A stretch of 64,000 bases of DNA from Trichopria drosophilae. Lineage: Eukaryota > Arthropoda > Insecta > Hymenoptera > Diapriidae. The notes beneath the pieces are model-generated. The model had not been told where the DNA came from, searched no databases, and saw nothing but the letters and a program-made list of their open reading frames with translations. A program made the translations under genes and the position numbers. The stretch covers positions 143,892,001 through 143,956,000 of the forward strand of contig CM059584.1 in the NCBI GenBank assembly GCA_030407085.1, read 5' to 3'. Within the stretch, counting starts at the first letter, position 1. Each line of letters starts with the position of its first letter. Below are positions 36,261 through 48,609 of this stretch, piece after piece.

Positions 36261-38686
36261 ACGTGTAAAAAAATATATGCTTCAAAGGGTAAAATAAAAT
36301 GTAATTTATATCAAACATTGCAGTAGATTGTGTGCCAGACATTAAAAAAATGAATGACAGACAGGAAAAAAATTCACATCTAAATTTAAAAAAAAACTGT
36401 ATAATCAACCGTATTCTTATGAAACGTAGAAATAAACATGTACTCTGACTTGCATCAAGAATCGTGTTTACAATCAATGGGATTATCCAGTGTTCAAGTT
36501 AGTAAATTCCACGTAAAATAATGTAGTATATTTTATTTCTGGAAGCAATGAACCGTGTACTATTACGACATCAAGCAAAAATGCAAGACTTTTTAAAAAT
36601 ATTGTTTAAGAATTTATATTATAATTAAACATTTACAATTCTTTAAAAACGTAAATTACTGATAATATAAGAATAGGCATAATTTTTTGCAAATTTAATC
36701 TCAATCATTGATGGAAGAAATTTAGTGTGATTTCCAAATGGTGTTTTAACCTCAGCGTAGTAATTCCAACGGTATTCCACGTACCACGAAACGCTTCGCC
36801 ACAATGGCTGCGGAGGCAAACCTGAAAAAAAAGAAACCCAGAGAAAAGTCTTCCAATTATCGGCACGAGAACAATCCAGCTGCGAATTGCTCGCAGCGCA
36901 AATCAAGTTCGAGTTTGAAAATCTCTCAAATTTATCGATCATAATAACTCGAAGCCTACACTAAATGAAATCTATCAGACGAATTCAACTACCGTTAGGT
37001 AGTAAACTTGAAAGCAGTGAAAATAAGTATTTTTTTAGCTCCTTTAAATCATATTGCTGCAACTAAGTTTAATATCATTATTTAATGTAATAAAATTAAA
37101 TCCACCAACATCTATTGTTTAAGCTTAATTTTTATTATTAATTAAGTAATTAACTTAATTTCTATATTTTATTTGGTCAACTCTCAAGTATGATACGAAT
37201 GTCACTTTGGGCCATTGATACGAAGTTTATTATTTTCGACTGACTTAGTAAATATACTTGATTTATTTTTAGATAGACAAGCCATTTCATGAGAATTGCT
37301 ACTCGGATCAATATACTTTTAATTCTTATCATTCTATTACACATTAAAAAAAAGTTTATTAAACAAATATAAACAAATATACTTATTTTTCAAAATTGGT
37401 AAGGGAAACGTAGAAAAACTCTGATTTCACTTTACGCTACGAACTTATCGGATTGCTAGTGGTCGAAAATAAAACATTTTTTAGAATACCTAATGAATAA
37501 CGCCGTACGTAATATAATTTAACTATTCTCAGGTTTAAATCCTAAAATAGTAACGGATAGTAATTTCAAGATGTTTGAAATATTTGCATGCGCCCTCTGT
37601 CGAAAATCATTTCGATTCCCGAACAGCGAGATTTTTGAAAAAACATTTTTCATTCAAAACATTAAAAATGCTTAATTATGATGTTAAATATAATATTGTT
37701 TTTTACTTTTTTTTTGACGATAAATTTAAAATGTGTAAAATATATTTAAAAAAACTTCATCCCTTACATTCATGATGCCGAAGAACGTATAATGTGTTTT
37801 AAATAAGTAACGGAATAACATTCTACATGAAAAAATCTGTGATGGGATTTTCCTTTAACTGAATATCTAGAATGACTGTGCTAAGATGCGATTGCTCCTT
37901 TCGCATAGTAGCAAGCACCAGTCGTATGCATTTCTAGAAAAGAACAAAGCAAGAGCCCCTTGCCCATGTTTCACAAAAGACGTTATTTTTTCATAATATC
38001 TGCTAAACCGAGTGTTGCCCGAGGAGATTTCATTACAAGTCGGCTGCATCAAATTGTTTTGCAGCTTAGGAATTCCTTTTTCCGGTCAAGTTGATGACTT
38101 ACCATACACATCCCGAGTATGTAACGTGAAAATTTAAGACTATTAGGTCAGTAGAAACGCAACCGTAACAATGCGGACATCGGTATTTAGCCCTCGGGTC
38201 AATAGTCTCTACAAGGAAGGGAAGATGAAGGAAACTCGGAAGGAGATGAGGGAAAAGGTCAGAAACACTACCCTTAGGCCACGGGGACGATGACGACGAC
38301 AAAATGGCTGAAGGGGATAGGGAAAAGCGACGAAATAGCAGCGAGGAAAAATAAGAATTTAAAATCCAATTTTCCGAGGCATATTTAATAGCGCGTCTAC
38401 CCTGTTTTTCATCTCGTTCTGTGCAACGTTTTCTCGCTTTTTCGCACTTCTGCTGACTGCTCTTCCGGTACAAGCTGCCCTCATCGACAACATAACCGAC
38501 CACCGTAATCACCGGTCCGGTCGCACTGCGCTTCGTCAGCACTGACACGGCCAACGCGTAACCCGACGTGAATAAATAATTCATTGAAGAACTCGTGAAT
38601 TATCCGCGGATGCAAACCACGCCGTTGTGAGCGACAGGTATGTTTGTGGAGCGCACGTTATGGGCAAGAATATATGTTGGCCTACA
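36261..38686. other. Non-coding DNA with patches at 36.7-36.95 and 38.05-38.64 kb
   Basis: Mainly AT-rich. The patch at 38,050-38,640 is GC-richer and holds a 161-codon minus-strand frame (38,099-38,584, starting MNYLFTSGYALAVSVL) with a Ser/Pro/Phe-rich middle and scattered cysteines. I recognise no domain, and length alone is weak evidence in a GC-richer patch. The patch at 36,640-36,950 has competing frames on both strands. Confidence 0.35.
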
Positions 38687-39870
38687 TTAACCGTTTCAGA
38701 TTGACCATATCTGCCGCCATTTTTTTACTATGGCGGTTTTAACATAAAAAAAGTGTGAATTTTAAAAAAATTTCTTCAAATAATCATATTTTTGAACAGG
38801 AAACCGTGTTCGGAACAAGCTAAGTCTCTGTATCTGGTGGAGTAATTAGTTACACTAAAAGATAGGATGGTTATTAATTCTCCATTCAAAATGGCGGCTT
38901 CAAAATGGCGGTTCTCAGTCAAAATATTGTTGAAAAATTTCTGGACGATCTAACTCAAAAGCTACAAGCTTTTTAAAAAAAATGCTGAGAATGAAAAGTT
39001 CTTAGAATTCATTAAAAATATTGTGGAATTTTTTCAGATTTTTTAAATGAAGTTTTGAGAATTTTATTTTCAAAATTTTTATCAAAATTTTAATTTATTT
39101 ACGAAAAATTCCAAATAAAATTTAGTGTATTCTCTGATAAATTCTAAGAGTTTTTTGTTCTTTGCAATTGTTTCCAAAAGTTGATAGTTTTCGAGGAAAT
39201 GAATTTCAAATATTATAGTTTAAGATTTTTCTTTTTCGAAAACTATCAACTTTTGGGAAAAAATCCATACAATAAAAAACTCTTAGAATTCATCAGAGAA
39301 TGCACTAAATTTTGTTCAGAATTTTTCAAAAAAAAAATTACAATTTTGAAAAGAATTTTGAAAAAAATTTTTCAAAAATTCATTTAAAAAATCTGAAAAA
39401 AATCCACTATATTTCTCGGCGAATTCTAAGAACTTTTTATTCTTAGTATTTTTTAAAACCGGCTCATAATTGTTCAGTTAGAGCGTCCAGAAATTTTTCA
39501 ACAAAATATTCACTGAGGTCCGCCATTTTGAATCCGCCATTTTGAATGGTGAATTAATAACCATCCTATATTTTAGTATAACTATTTACTCCACCAGATA
39601 CAGAGATTCAGCTTGATTGGAACACGGTTTTCTGTTCAAAAATACAATTATTTGAACAAATTTTTTTCAAAATTCACGATTTTTTTATGTTTAAACCGCT
39701 ATAGTAAAAAAATGGCGGCAGATATGGTCAATCCGAAACCGGATTTAGAAAGTTCGAGAAAAAATACAATAGGTATGGTTATATCAAAACGATTGAGTGA
39801 CTTTCTCTGTGTGAAAGCACCTAATGGAAAGAAGTCAAAATTTAGGGCATTTCAGGACGAAACGGGTTAA
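38687..39870. mobile_element. TTAA-flanked foldback element (element B)
   Basis: The left end TTAA (38,687-38,690) is followed by CCGTTTCAGATTGACCATAT. The right side has the mirror GATATGGTCAATCCGAAACC near 39,730-39,752, and a terminal CGAAACGGG-TTAA at 39,858-39,870. The right arm is therefore about 110 bp longer than the left, which suggests that the left lost a subterminal piece. Arms are long (about 450 bp each) and include AAAATGGCGGCTTCAAAATG and its mirror, plus a near-perfect inner palindrome centred near 39,200. No transposase frame; the open frames at 39,181-39,387 and 39,613-39,870 are arm sequence. Confidence 0.8.
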
Positions 39871-41994
39871 TGAGCAGGCAGAGCCGCACAAACACAAGAA
39901 AAACTGCATCGTGGATGTCAAAACATGAATTTTAAATTCAACGTTACGAGATTCGATTGTCATATTTAAAAGCAATTATAAAAATCACCATCGAATATAA
40001 TTTTATTCATAATCTCGAGATGTCACTGATCAATTCGCAATTTGCTAAGTCATATTTTTAGTTAAAATAGACACACAGACTATTCATATTTCAACCAGTT
40101 CCAAATATGTTCTAATTCCAGGTTAGACATAAATTATTAGAAAGTTTCAGAATTTAAGTTTTAATCAAGATTCCTTAAATCAGTTAGTGTCTATGTGTAT
40201 AAATAGCTCAGAATATTCACTATTAACCCTAGTAGAAGTGTTAGCCTTATTTAGAGCGCTCTCCAGAGCCGTTGTTAAAATTGGCGTTCTGATCAGAATC
40301 CATAATGTAACATTAAAATTTTTACTAGGACAGTAATCGTACGAAGCGATACTTTTCTTAAATTAACTAATTTTCTTATTCCCCACAAAAAACTATTACA
40401 ATAAATTAAAATAAACATCATTTTCTAATTGAACCTTTATTGTTTATTGAATGTTGAGTTCATTATCTATTATTAGTTGAGCTTTTGTAGAAACCAGTAT
40501 CTGTTCTGATAAATCTTACTATTTCGCTATTTCTGCTATAACTCATGGTCATTCACTGACCGAACTTATTAGATAGTTGGACTATCTAACACTACTCTCA
40601 CTGCGTTTTATATAGTAAGTACAAACTAACGTATACCTTTTTACTGTAATAAATACAAAATAAATACATTCTGTATACAGTAATTTAGATAATCATTGAT
40701 TATTCTATTAATGATATTATTACTTTCACTTGAAAATATCAGAAAAGACAAAATTATGCATTATTTCAATTTGTCGCACATTAATTTGAAAAAATTTATG
40801 TTCTACAACTACAAAATCCAAACATAAAAAGGGATTTTGTTATTAGTTGAGGAGTAGAGAAAAACAAATTACAAGCATTTTCCATCGATTATAAGAGGAA
40901 TATTTTTATTCAGATTAAAAACTTTTATTTCTTTTACGCGCATCGTTTCATCGATGTGATGCTAACCTGTTTGGAGGTTAATGTACTATTTAATCCTAAC
41001 GTCATATGGCATAAGAACCTTATATAATATGGATATTGTTTCACACATACCCAGCTATATTTACATGCAATTTCGTTATTTTTGTCAAGAATTGCAAGAT
41101 ATTATTTAATATGGAACATTATTTCCCATTATTTTGTGATAACTCCTTCACTGTATAAAATTGTTTCTAATTTAATTACATTTTAATTACTGTCATTAGC
41201 TGAAAAAGTCCTTAATTGAATTTAATCAAGTATAATAAATACTGAATGTAATTACCACAATTGAGAATATAATTGACTGAATGAAATTTAGAAGTTAATT
41301 TGGATAAGTCTTCAAAAATTGGAAAGCTTAACTACATATTTCAGTACTAGTAATTAGTAATTATTAATTTAAATTAAAAAAGTAAATTTAAAAATATCGG
41401 TTTGTCTAAATGAAAACACCTTTTCTTACTTCATACAAACAATACAGAGTTTTTTGAATACGATGATTTTTTTCACTGCTAAAATCTCTTTTCAATTACT
41501 CATCATCTGACTTTTGGTATCAGAAAATCTAGTGTAGTAAAGTATCCATTATTATAAAGTTAAAGGTTTTGTTCAGTTTAAGAAAATTTTTTAATATTTC
41601 CTTCTGCGCAGTGTCCTTCAATTTTCACGGTACAAAATATTTTATCAGAATTTTTTATGATGCCAAACCCAAACAAGATTTTAATAAAGTAAAACATATA
41701 AACACATAAACATTAACGTGATATTTTGTACTAAAATCCATTATATAGTTTTATAGTTAACTAAATTTTCTTGACATCTACAAATATCTTGTATACCCTC
41801 TGCTAAAATGACTTCGACTCCTAACCTATCAATATTAAGAAAATATTTTGCAAGGAAACAGAAAAAATACTCTATTTAAAATGTATACTATTTTTCCGCA
41901 ATATCAATACAAATAAAATTAATATAATGGCTTTTCCAGAACGTCTGTCAAGTACACTGTTTTCTAAATAATTTTTCAGAACATAAAAAGTAGA
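39871..41994. other. AT-rich non-coding DNA
   Basis: I see nothing beyond AT-rich sequence. No frame over 60 codons, no repeat ends. Confidence 0.6.
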
Positions 41995-42830
41995 TTAACC
42001 CTCTTCGTCCAGAATGTCTAAAATTTGACGTTGAAAAAACGTTCTGAATGAACGCTGTAACTTTTGGTGCAAACGTCGTTAAGCAAAGTTGAAATGCGTC
42101 AAAGTGGATAGTTTTTGGCCTCCTCTTTCGAATTCCGTAGTCAGAATTAGCCGACGATTTCAAAGAAAAAAAAGTTATCATCACTTTTTCGACATAAATA
42201 CCAAATTTTTCGATGTCTCTTCTATAGAATCATATTCAAAAGAGAAATACTGACCATTCTAATAGGTACTAATCGGATCTTTCTACTCAGCTCTTTATTT
42301 TCCCGTCACACTTTTTTCAAATACCAAAATGTCTGCTTCAAGATAGAATCTGCAAGTTAGAATAATACATTTCCTCACAAAAATATCGATTATTTTACCG
42401 AGTAACGGTCGAAAGCATAATTAATTATGAATTGATATCATAACATATGAATATCTGGTCTCATGATTATTCATTCATAACCTCAAATATTGACATCACG
42501 TGCTTTATCCGCAGAATTACAACTCCAAATGCCATCTTGAAGTCTACAATTTGTTTTTTAAATAAAATCCGACGTGAAAAGAAAGTGCTGAGCAAAAAGA
42601 CGCAATTAGTATATCTTCTTCCATGGTCAGTATTGATTTTTCACTGTCAAAAAAACGCAATTCTTACGAAAAAATCTCGAAAAAATGTTCATAACTATTT
42701 TTCTTTAATCGCCGGCTAATTCTGACTGTGGGATGCGAAAGAGAAAGCCTAAAACTATCGATTTTGAATTATTTCAATCTTCATTAATGGCGATTGGAAC
42801 ACAAGTTGCGGCGTTGATCATTACGATAAT
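41995..42830. mobile_element. Degraded TTAA-type foldback element (element C)
   Basis: TTAA-CCCTCTTCGTCCAGAATG at 41,995-42,016 resembles the outer right end of element B read inverted (TTAACCCGTTTCGTCC). About 42,045-42,180 and 42,690-42,830 form inverted arms; for example AGTCAGAATTAGCCGACGAT at 42,140 mirrors ATCGCCGGCTAATTCTGACT near 42,708. The right outer end is eroded, with no clear GGG-TTAA. No transposase. Confidence 0.65.
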
Positions 42831-44283
42831 TAAAATTTATGTAGAAGAACAAATTTAATTGTGATTGTAATTGCGCTGACATTGTCTTAAGCAGACATTG
42901 AGCTGACGCTGGCATTTCTGACATTGAAATAAACATTTTTTTGAAAAACATGAAATATGTAATTATGTTACTTTGTTGTTATGGTTTATATTTTTCTTAA
43001 ACGAGTAAATTTATACAATTAATCTTATCATATAAATTTCATATGCCACCTTAAATTACACGTTCATTTCTCCAGCTTACAGGAGCCCGTAGCCATAAGA
43101 AAGTATCATGTTGCTTGTTTCCTTTTACATTAGAAGCTTATTCTTCATACTAACAAAAAGATAACAGGATGTATGTCCCGAAGCTTAGGGAATTTAAAGT
43201 ACTGACATATTAATAAAGAATATAGTTCCAAATTCTCTATTATTTGGAAGTTAAATACTCAGGATTTAAAATTAGTTTGACACCATTCTTTTGCATCTGT
43301 AATAAACTCAATCTTATACATAACAAATATATAAAGGTTATAAAAAATTGGGTAGTTATTTAATCTAATTTTCAACATTTAAGATATTAAAATGCATTAA
43401 TATGAAGCAAAGTTCCTGCCTCTGATCTAAAAGTCCGAATATTTATTTTAAAAAATTTGAAACTTTATATCTGTATCTTGCAAGTGCGTTCATTATCTGG
43501 GATATTTTATGATTATTAAGCGGTTTTAAGATTTTGAAACATCTTGAGATGTGTCCCAGACACTTATTACGTTAAAGAGGATCTGATGTTTGTTTCCAAC
43601 ATACCTGCAACTACTCGTTTAGAATAATGCATGAGTCTCGTGTATCTTTTGTGCTCATTCTTCCTTGTACTTATTTTTCCTTACGTTTCTCCTATATATT
43701 TTACCGCGGAAGCATGGTATTTTGTATACTGCAGGTCTTCCAGCGGGATTTACGAGATCTTTCGCAGGAGTTTGAAGATTATCCTTATTGCATATTTTGG
43801 TAGTTTCGTGTCATTTCTTTACGTTTGGCGACAAAGTAATTACTTACTATAAGCAAGGGATACTGATATATTTATAAAATATCCCAATATTTTTCCTTCG
43901 GTATTTTATCCTTTGACGCATGCAAAATAAATTTGATAAATTGTTTCATATTTGCAACACAATGTTAAGTATATTTAAAACCTTCTTCTTTTCACTCATT
44001 TAATACCATACTTTTTGTATCGTGTTATCTATAATATTTTTTTGCTATAATAAATTTATCAAAAATGTTTATTATAGCATACTATTGCAATAAATAAATA
44101 GATTACCCACGTTGTTTACAATAAATGCGATTGTGACTAAAGTGCATGAAATATAAATTTTAAAGACGACCAAACCTTCGTTTACCCGTTCATTTGTCAT
44201 AACATTTTTTTCAAGCACGATACGCCACATCGTAGGAATTTAGACGAGGTTAGAAAAGCTTAGATATTTATAATAAAGTGGGA
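42831..44283. other. AT-rich non-coding DNA
   Basis: No supported gene. A 73-codon aromatic-rich frame at 43,631-43,852 lacks any domain and is treated as chance. Confidence 0.5.
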
Positions 44284-45600
44284 ATGTCAAGCCGTAAGAA
44301 AAAAAGATATTCAAGATCTCGTTTTTGCAACCTGATAAATGATCTAACTAACATGCTAAAACAATTTAATAGGTTAAAAGAAGAGTTGTATGAAATGATA
44401 AGAAAGGACTCAAATGCTTCAGAAATGTCTGCAGACTTTACCAGCAAAAGTTATTAAGTTGGCGATTGTTATTACGAAAATGATTTTCGAAAATACAGAA
44501 GATTTCGTGTTTATTTGGCAGTTTTATGACGGTAGACTCATACTTGCTATACGATGAATCAGGTTATATATTAGATCGTGGGCCCTCCCTTCGTGAACAA
44601 CATACCTTGCTATTTTATGGCGACAGAACCGTAAAAGTTATGGAATACGTAGTGCATTTCTAACATTCTCTGGAGTTAGAAAATCTTTGTACATATTTTG
44701 AATATCCTTAGTATAAACAAAATTGATTATAGCATCTTAATTTTCTTCATCAAAGAAGTCTGATGAAGATATCGCAAAAAATCCTGAAACATCAAATGAT
44801 GGACATCTTATAAAGCAGGAGAAACCAAACGAAAAATACTTGGTTTTCGAAAAATCAACAGACTTTGGAACTGCTTGGAGTGAAAGGATCAATTGCGAAC
44901 AGTAATGTTCTTAACCTTCATTCTGAAATTGGTGATCGTTGGCAGAATTGGTCACGGAGGAATTTCGAACCTCCGGACTTATATCCAGATTTTGATTCAT
45001 CCTTAAACGAATCAGTTAAAAAACAATATACATTTTTTATTGTAGATGATAATACTTCACGTTCGGCAATCTCAGCTCAGGGTACAGGGTTGCTTTCGTT
45101 ACTACCACATAAAAATAACGAATCACGATTTGAAAAATCTTTACAGTGTTTAGCAGATGCAGGAAAGTTGTTGTCCGATTTTTGTTGCTAACTGAGTAAA
45201 ACAAGAATAACATTTGGTTACCCCATCTTGGATAGAAAATCGAAAGATCTTCTGGAACAACCGATAGCTGATATGTTTATATTCAGAAATTAATTGTCAA
45301 CCAAATTAAAAACGGCGGAGACTACGAACAAAATTAGGATGTGGCTGAAGGGTTAACAACCTTCCAAGAAACCTTTATATAATCCTAATGGAACGGGAGA
45401 CTAGGGAGACCAGTCTGTAAGGATCCAAGGACACCCTCAGGTGGGCTTTAAATCAAGGGGTTATTATCGCGGAGCATGTCGAGCCACATATCAGACAGAG
45501 AAGACACACGACAATGTTCATCACTCGCAGAGACAATTTCGATCCCGGAACAACCCTCCACAACCCCTACTCCAGAAACAGTAGGGGTATGACAATTCGC
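44284..45600 (+). pseudogene. DIRS-like gag relic
   Basis: ATG at 44,284 opens a 57-codon piece (ends 44,457) that is Arg/Lys/Ser-rich (SSRKKKRYSRSR) and then forms a likely coiled coil (LKQFNRLKEELYEMIRKD). After a poorly readable gap, SSKKSDEDIAKN (about 44,746) leads to an open piece at 44,865-45,191. That piece contains LHSEIGDRWQNW and, at its end, RFEKSLQCLADAGKLLSDF, the (S/A)L.DAGK(I/L)L.D motif I associate with DIRS gag. Past a stop, LSKTRITFGYPILDRKSKD continues the family pattern. The basic, aromatic C-terminus lies at about 45,380-45,590. Structural particle protein in intact relatives; dead here. Confidence 0.7.
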
Positions 45601-45614
45601 GGGCAGACTTAGAA

Positions 45615-46330
45615 TTAGGAAAAGCATGGTCCGACATGACTAATGGTATGTCCATATTTAGTTGTATTAATGGTTATATTATTCCTTTTGATGAAAATCC
45701 CAAGCAAATTTGTACCCCACCGGAATCTTTATCAGGCAGAAATATTGTTGTCTAACGAAATTCTTCGATTAACAAAAGTAGGCAATAAGCAAATATGTAT
45801 CATTCGATAGACAGTCTCCATAGATTTTAGTTATATAAATCGAATGATGCTATGAGATTTATTTTGAATTTGAAAAAACTAAATAAATTTATTTCTCCAA
45901 GATAATTTAAGATGGAAGACATCCGTATAGTCACAAAATTGTTACCAAAAGAATTTTTCATGACTAAAATAGATATCCGTGATGCTTATTTTCTCGTATC
46001 GATTCTAAAGTATATAAGATTTTCCTGGAAAGGTCAATTGTCCGAATTCACTAGCCTTCCAGTTAGTATATGTACAGCACCATGGGTATTCACGAAAACA
46101 CCAACGCCAGTAATCCAAACTTCACGAATGGCGGTGTTTCAGTCTGTAGTTTATCTTGATGATTGGCTTTGTTTTGCTAAGGAACATTCCATGTCAAACA
46201 AACATGCAAACCACATACAATTTTTTAGAACAGTTAGGTGTTGTGATTAACTTTGAAAAGAGTAAGCTCATTCTAACACAGATTAGACACTTTTAGGCTT
46301 TGTAATCAATTTCCAATAATGACACTGATA
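45615..46330 (+). pseudogene. DIRS-like reverse transcriptase relic
   Basis: A lead-in KAWSDMTNGMSIFSCINGY (about 45,625-45,681) precedes RFILNLKKLNKF (about 45,855) and the 112-codon open piece 45,912-46,250. In that piece MEDIRIVTKLL is followed by motif A, MTKIDIRDAYFLV (first Asp at residue 21). Then come TSLPVSICTAPWVFTK (motif B region) and motif C, VVYLDDWLCF, with YLDD encoded at 46,152-46,163. Both catalytic aspartates are kept although the gene is broken. FRTV...INFEKSKLIL and LGFVINF follow after one frameshift. RNase H, expected downstream, is not clearly readable. Confidence 0.85.
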
Positions 46331-46554
46331 TTTTGACACAATACCAGAAATTAAAAAGATAAAAATTTTAACAAGTATTAGAAATTTTAAAGTAACATGG
46401 CTGATGGATAAATTCTACAATTCAAGTTTTTTTAAAACAGTTTTTTCGGGTGCGTCCAAGTATATCCAGATACGATGAGAGACCTCGTTTGTTGTTCCTA
46501 TCTTATAGTTAATAGCGACTTTGTTTCCGCTAATCAGACTGTCCTTAATCTACA

Positions 46555-46875
46555 TTATGAAGCATTTAGTCTAGATGCCGCGCAGAGAATGCAAATATTA
46601 TCATTGATTATATGCTTGAAAATGAAACAGGATTTACAATTAAAATAATCCGCAGTATAAAAATATTCCAGGGGTATGTCAACCATTCTTGCTATTACTA
46701 AGATTTTCGCGAACCCCGCAATTAAGCATAGCTCTTTATAGCACTTCTAGCACTTTACAAACCTACCTACAAATGACTCAACCGATTAAGGGCAGTATTA
46801 ACAGGTAGTTGAGAAATTTTTGCAAACCATCTAGTCTCTCAATTTGAAACAGGGAAAATTCACAGATTCCCAGTG
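46555..46875 (+). pseudogene. Probable tyrosine recombinase relic of the DIRS element
   Basis: SLDAAQRMQILSLIICLKMK (about 46,571-46,630) fits the N-terminal core-binding segment of DIRS recombinases (DAA..M..S.....+QY). LRFSRTPQLSIAL (about 46,700-46,740), followed by a TYLQMTQPIKGS segment (to about 46,800), fits the region before the catalytic domain. The catalytic Arg/His/Tyr residues are not visible. Position downstream of the reverse transcriptase supports the reading. Confidence 0.42.
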
Positions 46876-47793
46876 AATAGTTACTGAGTGCCATAGTGAG
46901 AAAAGCGCCACTGATAAACTCAGTGAAATTGATTTATTGACCGAATCAGTGAATGGTTCTTTTCCTCAAAAGACATCTTCCCCACACTGAAAAAGTGACT
47001 CTCACTCCATGTATCGATATAAATTATATAATCTATGCATAAATTATATATAAATTATAAAATGTGTACCACATATGCGACATCTAAGACGCTTCATTTC
47101 CATTATTTAAATATTTAAATATTTAAAAAAGGACAATTATCTCATACCACGTATTCCTTTCAAAGTTATCGGCATTAAGATTCATTATTAAAACTCGACA
47201 TATAATCACGATCCAGCTTCATTACCGGTAACTTCGTTCAATCGTTTCAATTTTTAGCAAGTTATTATTTCTAAAATAAATGCTGCAGCAGAGTTCTAGT
47301 TAAGGGTCTAAAAAACTGGAAAATTATGTGTCTTAAACATTGAATTTTTTTTATTCTTTTTTCAAAATTTCTGTACAGAAATATAATCTTCATCGCAAGA
47401 GTTACCGGATGAAGTAATATAGTCAGTATTTGTCGCTTGTAAATAGTAAATATCAAACATGAAAGTTTCATGTCTGGCACATAGAACTTCGCAACTTGAC
47501 AATGGAAAATCAAACCTCAAAATTTGTCGTCAAACTTTCAGGTTTGATTTTGTGTCATTAGTTTTTAATTTTGTAAATTTTCAGTCGCTAACGTTATAAA
47601 ACTATGCATTTATACGCCAAAAATGACCACGGATACTGGAATTGAGAATATTTTTAATCCCAAAACATAATGTCCTAAAATAATCGATTGTTTATTTAAA
47701 CTTTTTCTCTACTCACTTTATAACAAACTCATATTTAGTATTTTTCTTTCTTATACATTTTTAAGAATAATACGATGAAATGAAATTGTTGCG
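46876..47793. other. AT-rich non-coding DNA
   Basis: A small stretch at about 46,870-47,010 has recurring CAGTGA and CACTGA words but no clear array. Nothing else is seen. Confidence 0.5.
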
Positions 47794-48609
47794 TTAGAAT
47801 AAAAAGCACCATTTCACGACTGCACAAAGAGGATTCAGCATAACAAAATAATTGTAGTGAAAGCACGATTTATAAATCAGAATAAAAGGCCGTAGCTCGT
47901 GTCCAATTACAACAGCATTAAGGGTGCACGAGTACATAACGCGGAAAGAGGGCGTTCCATTCAATTGTAGTCTCTTCATCTCGCGGTATTTTTGCAGCGA
48001 GCATGCGGCTCCAATATCGACAAGCGTTAAATTACGCGACAAATTGGAGCAATGTTTAACTGTAATGCTGCGGGAAAGTTCGCTCCGGTAATTGGAGTAA
48101 AGACTCGGTCGAGCTTGCAACGGGGTACACAGGGATGAAGAAAAATCATCTTCACTCCGATCCGTCGGAACGAAACGGTTTGCGCCAGTAACTCCGTAGA
48201 GAGGTCTAGAAAGATAGGGGGGGTTAAAAGAAGGCCTTTTTGAAAAAAAGTAGGGAAAACGGAAGGAAAATCGTCGGAGGTCGTTGCCGTGTGCGGTGGG
48301 ATGCACTATTAGAAAAAGATGGCGCTCCATTGGCCAAGCGTAATTGGCGGCATCTGTGACCCAGTACTCGGAGAAATTGATTGAGGTTCGGGGCCGAAAG
48401 AATAGGGGGCTAATTGGACCAAGTAACAAATCTACAAAACGGATAAGACGTAGTTTTATTTTCCAGTGGATTCCACGGAAATAAAACGCCGCTAACACGG
48501 AACATTTTATAACTCGTAAAAATATGAGGTGCTCAGTCGATAAAATCCAGTAACGCATTCCACCTTTAAAGTAAACCGAGGTCTTACCACCCTTGATAAA
48601 ATACTGCAT
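47794..48609 (-). other. 271-codon open frame without recognisable domain
   Basis: The longest open frame in the window, with ATG at 48,609 (MQYFIKGGKTSVYFKGGMRY). It lies over a GC-richer patch (about 47,880-48,500). The frame has hydrophobic stretches near residues 35-45 and 55-65, many Arg and Ser, and no motif I recognise. It lacks a signal peptide and has no visible coding neighbours. A chance frame is the likelier reading because GC-rich patches carry fewer stops. A single-exon orphan gene, or a non-coding transcript, cannot be excluded. Confidence 0.18.

Larger units (their letters stand above)
44284..46875 (+). mobile_element. DIRS-like tyrosine-recombinase retrotransposon relic
   Basis: Gag, reverse transcriptase and recombinase-like pieces occur in the order expected for DIRS elements, all on the plus strand and broken by stops and frameshifts. 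DIRS elements replicate by reverse transcription and integrate circular DNA with a tyrosine recombinase, so they leave no target duplication. I could not define the split or inverted terminal repeats, so the limits given are those of the readable coding relics. Confidence 0.8.

Noticed and set aside
39613..39870. 85-codon frame ending near a TTAA
   Set aside because: It runs through the right inverted arm of element B and is not protein-coding.
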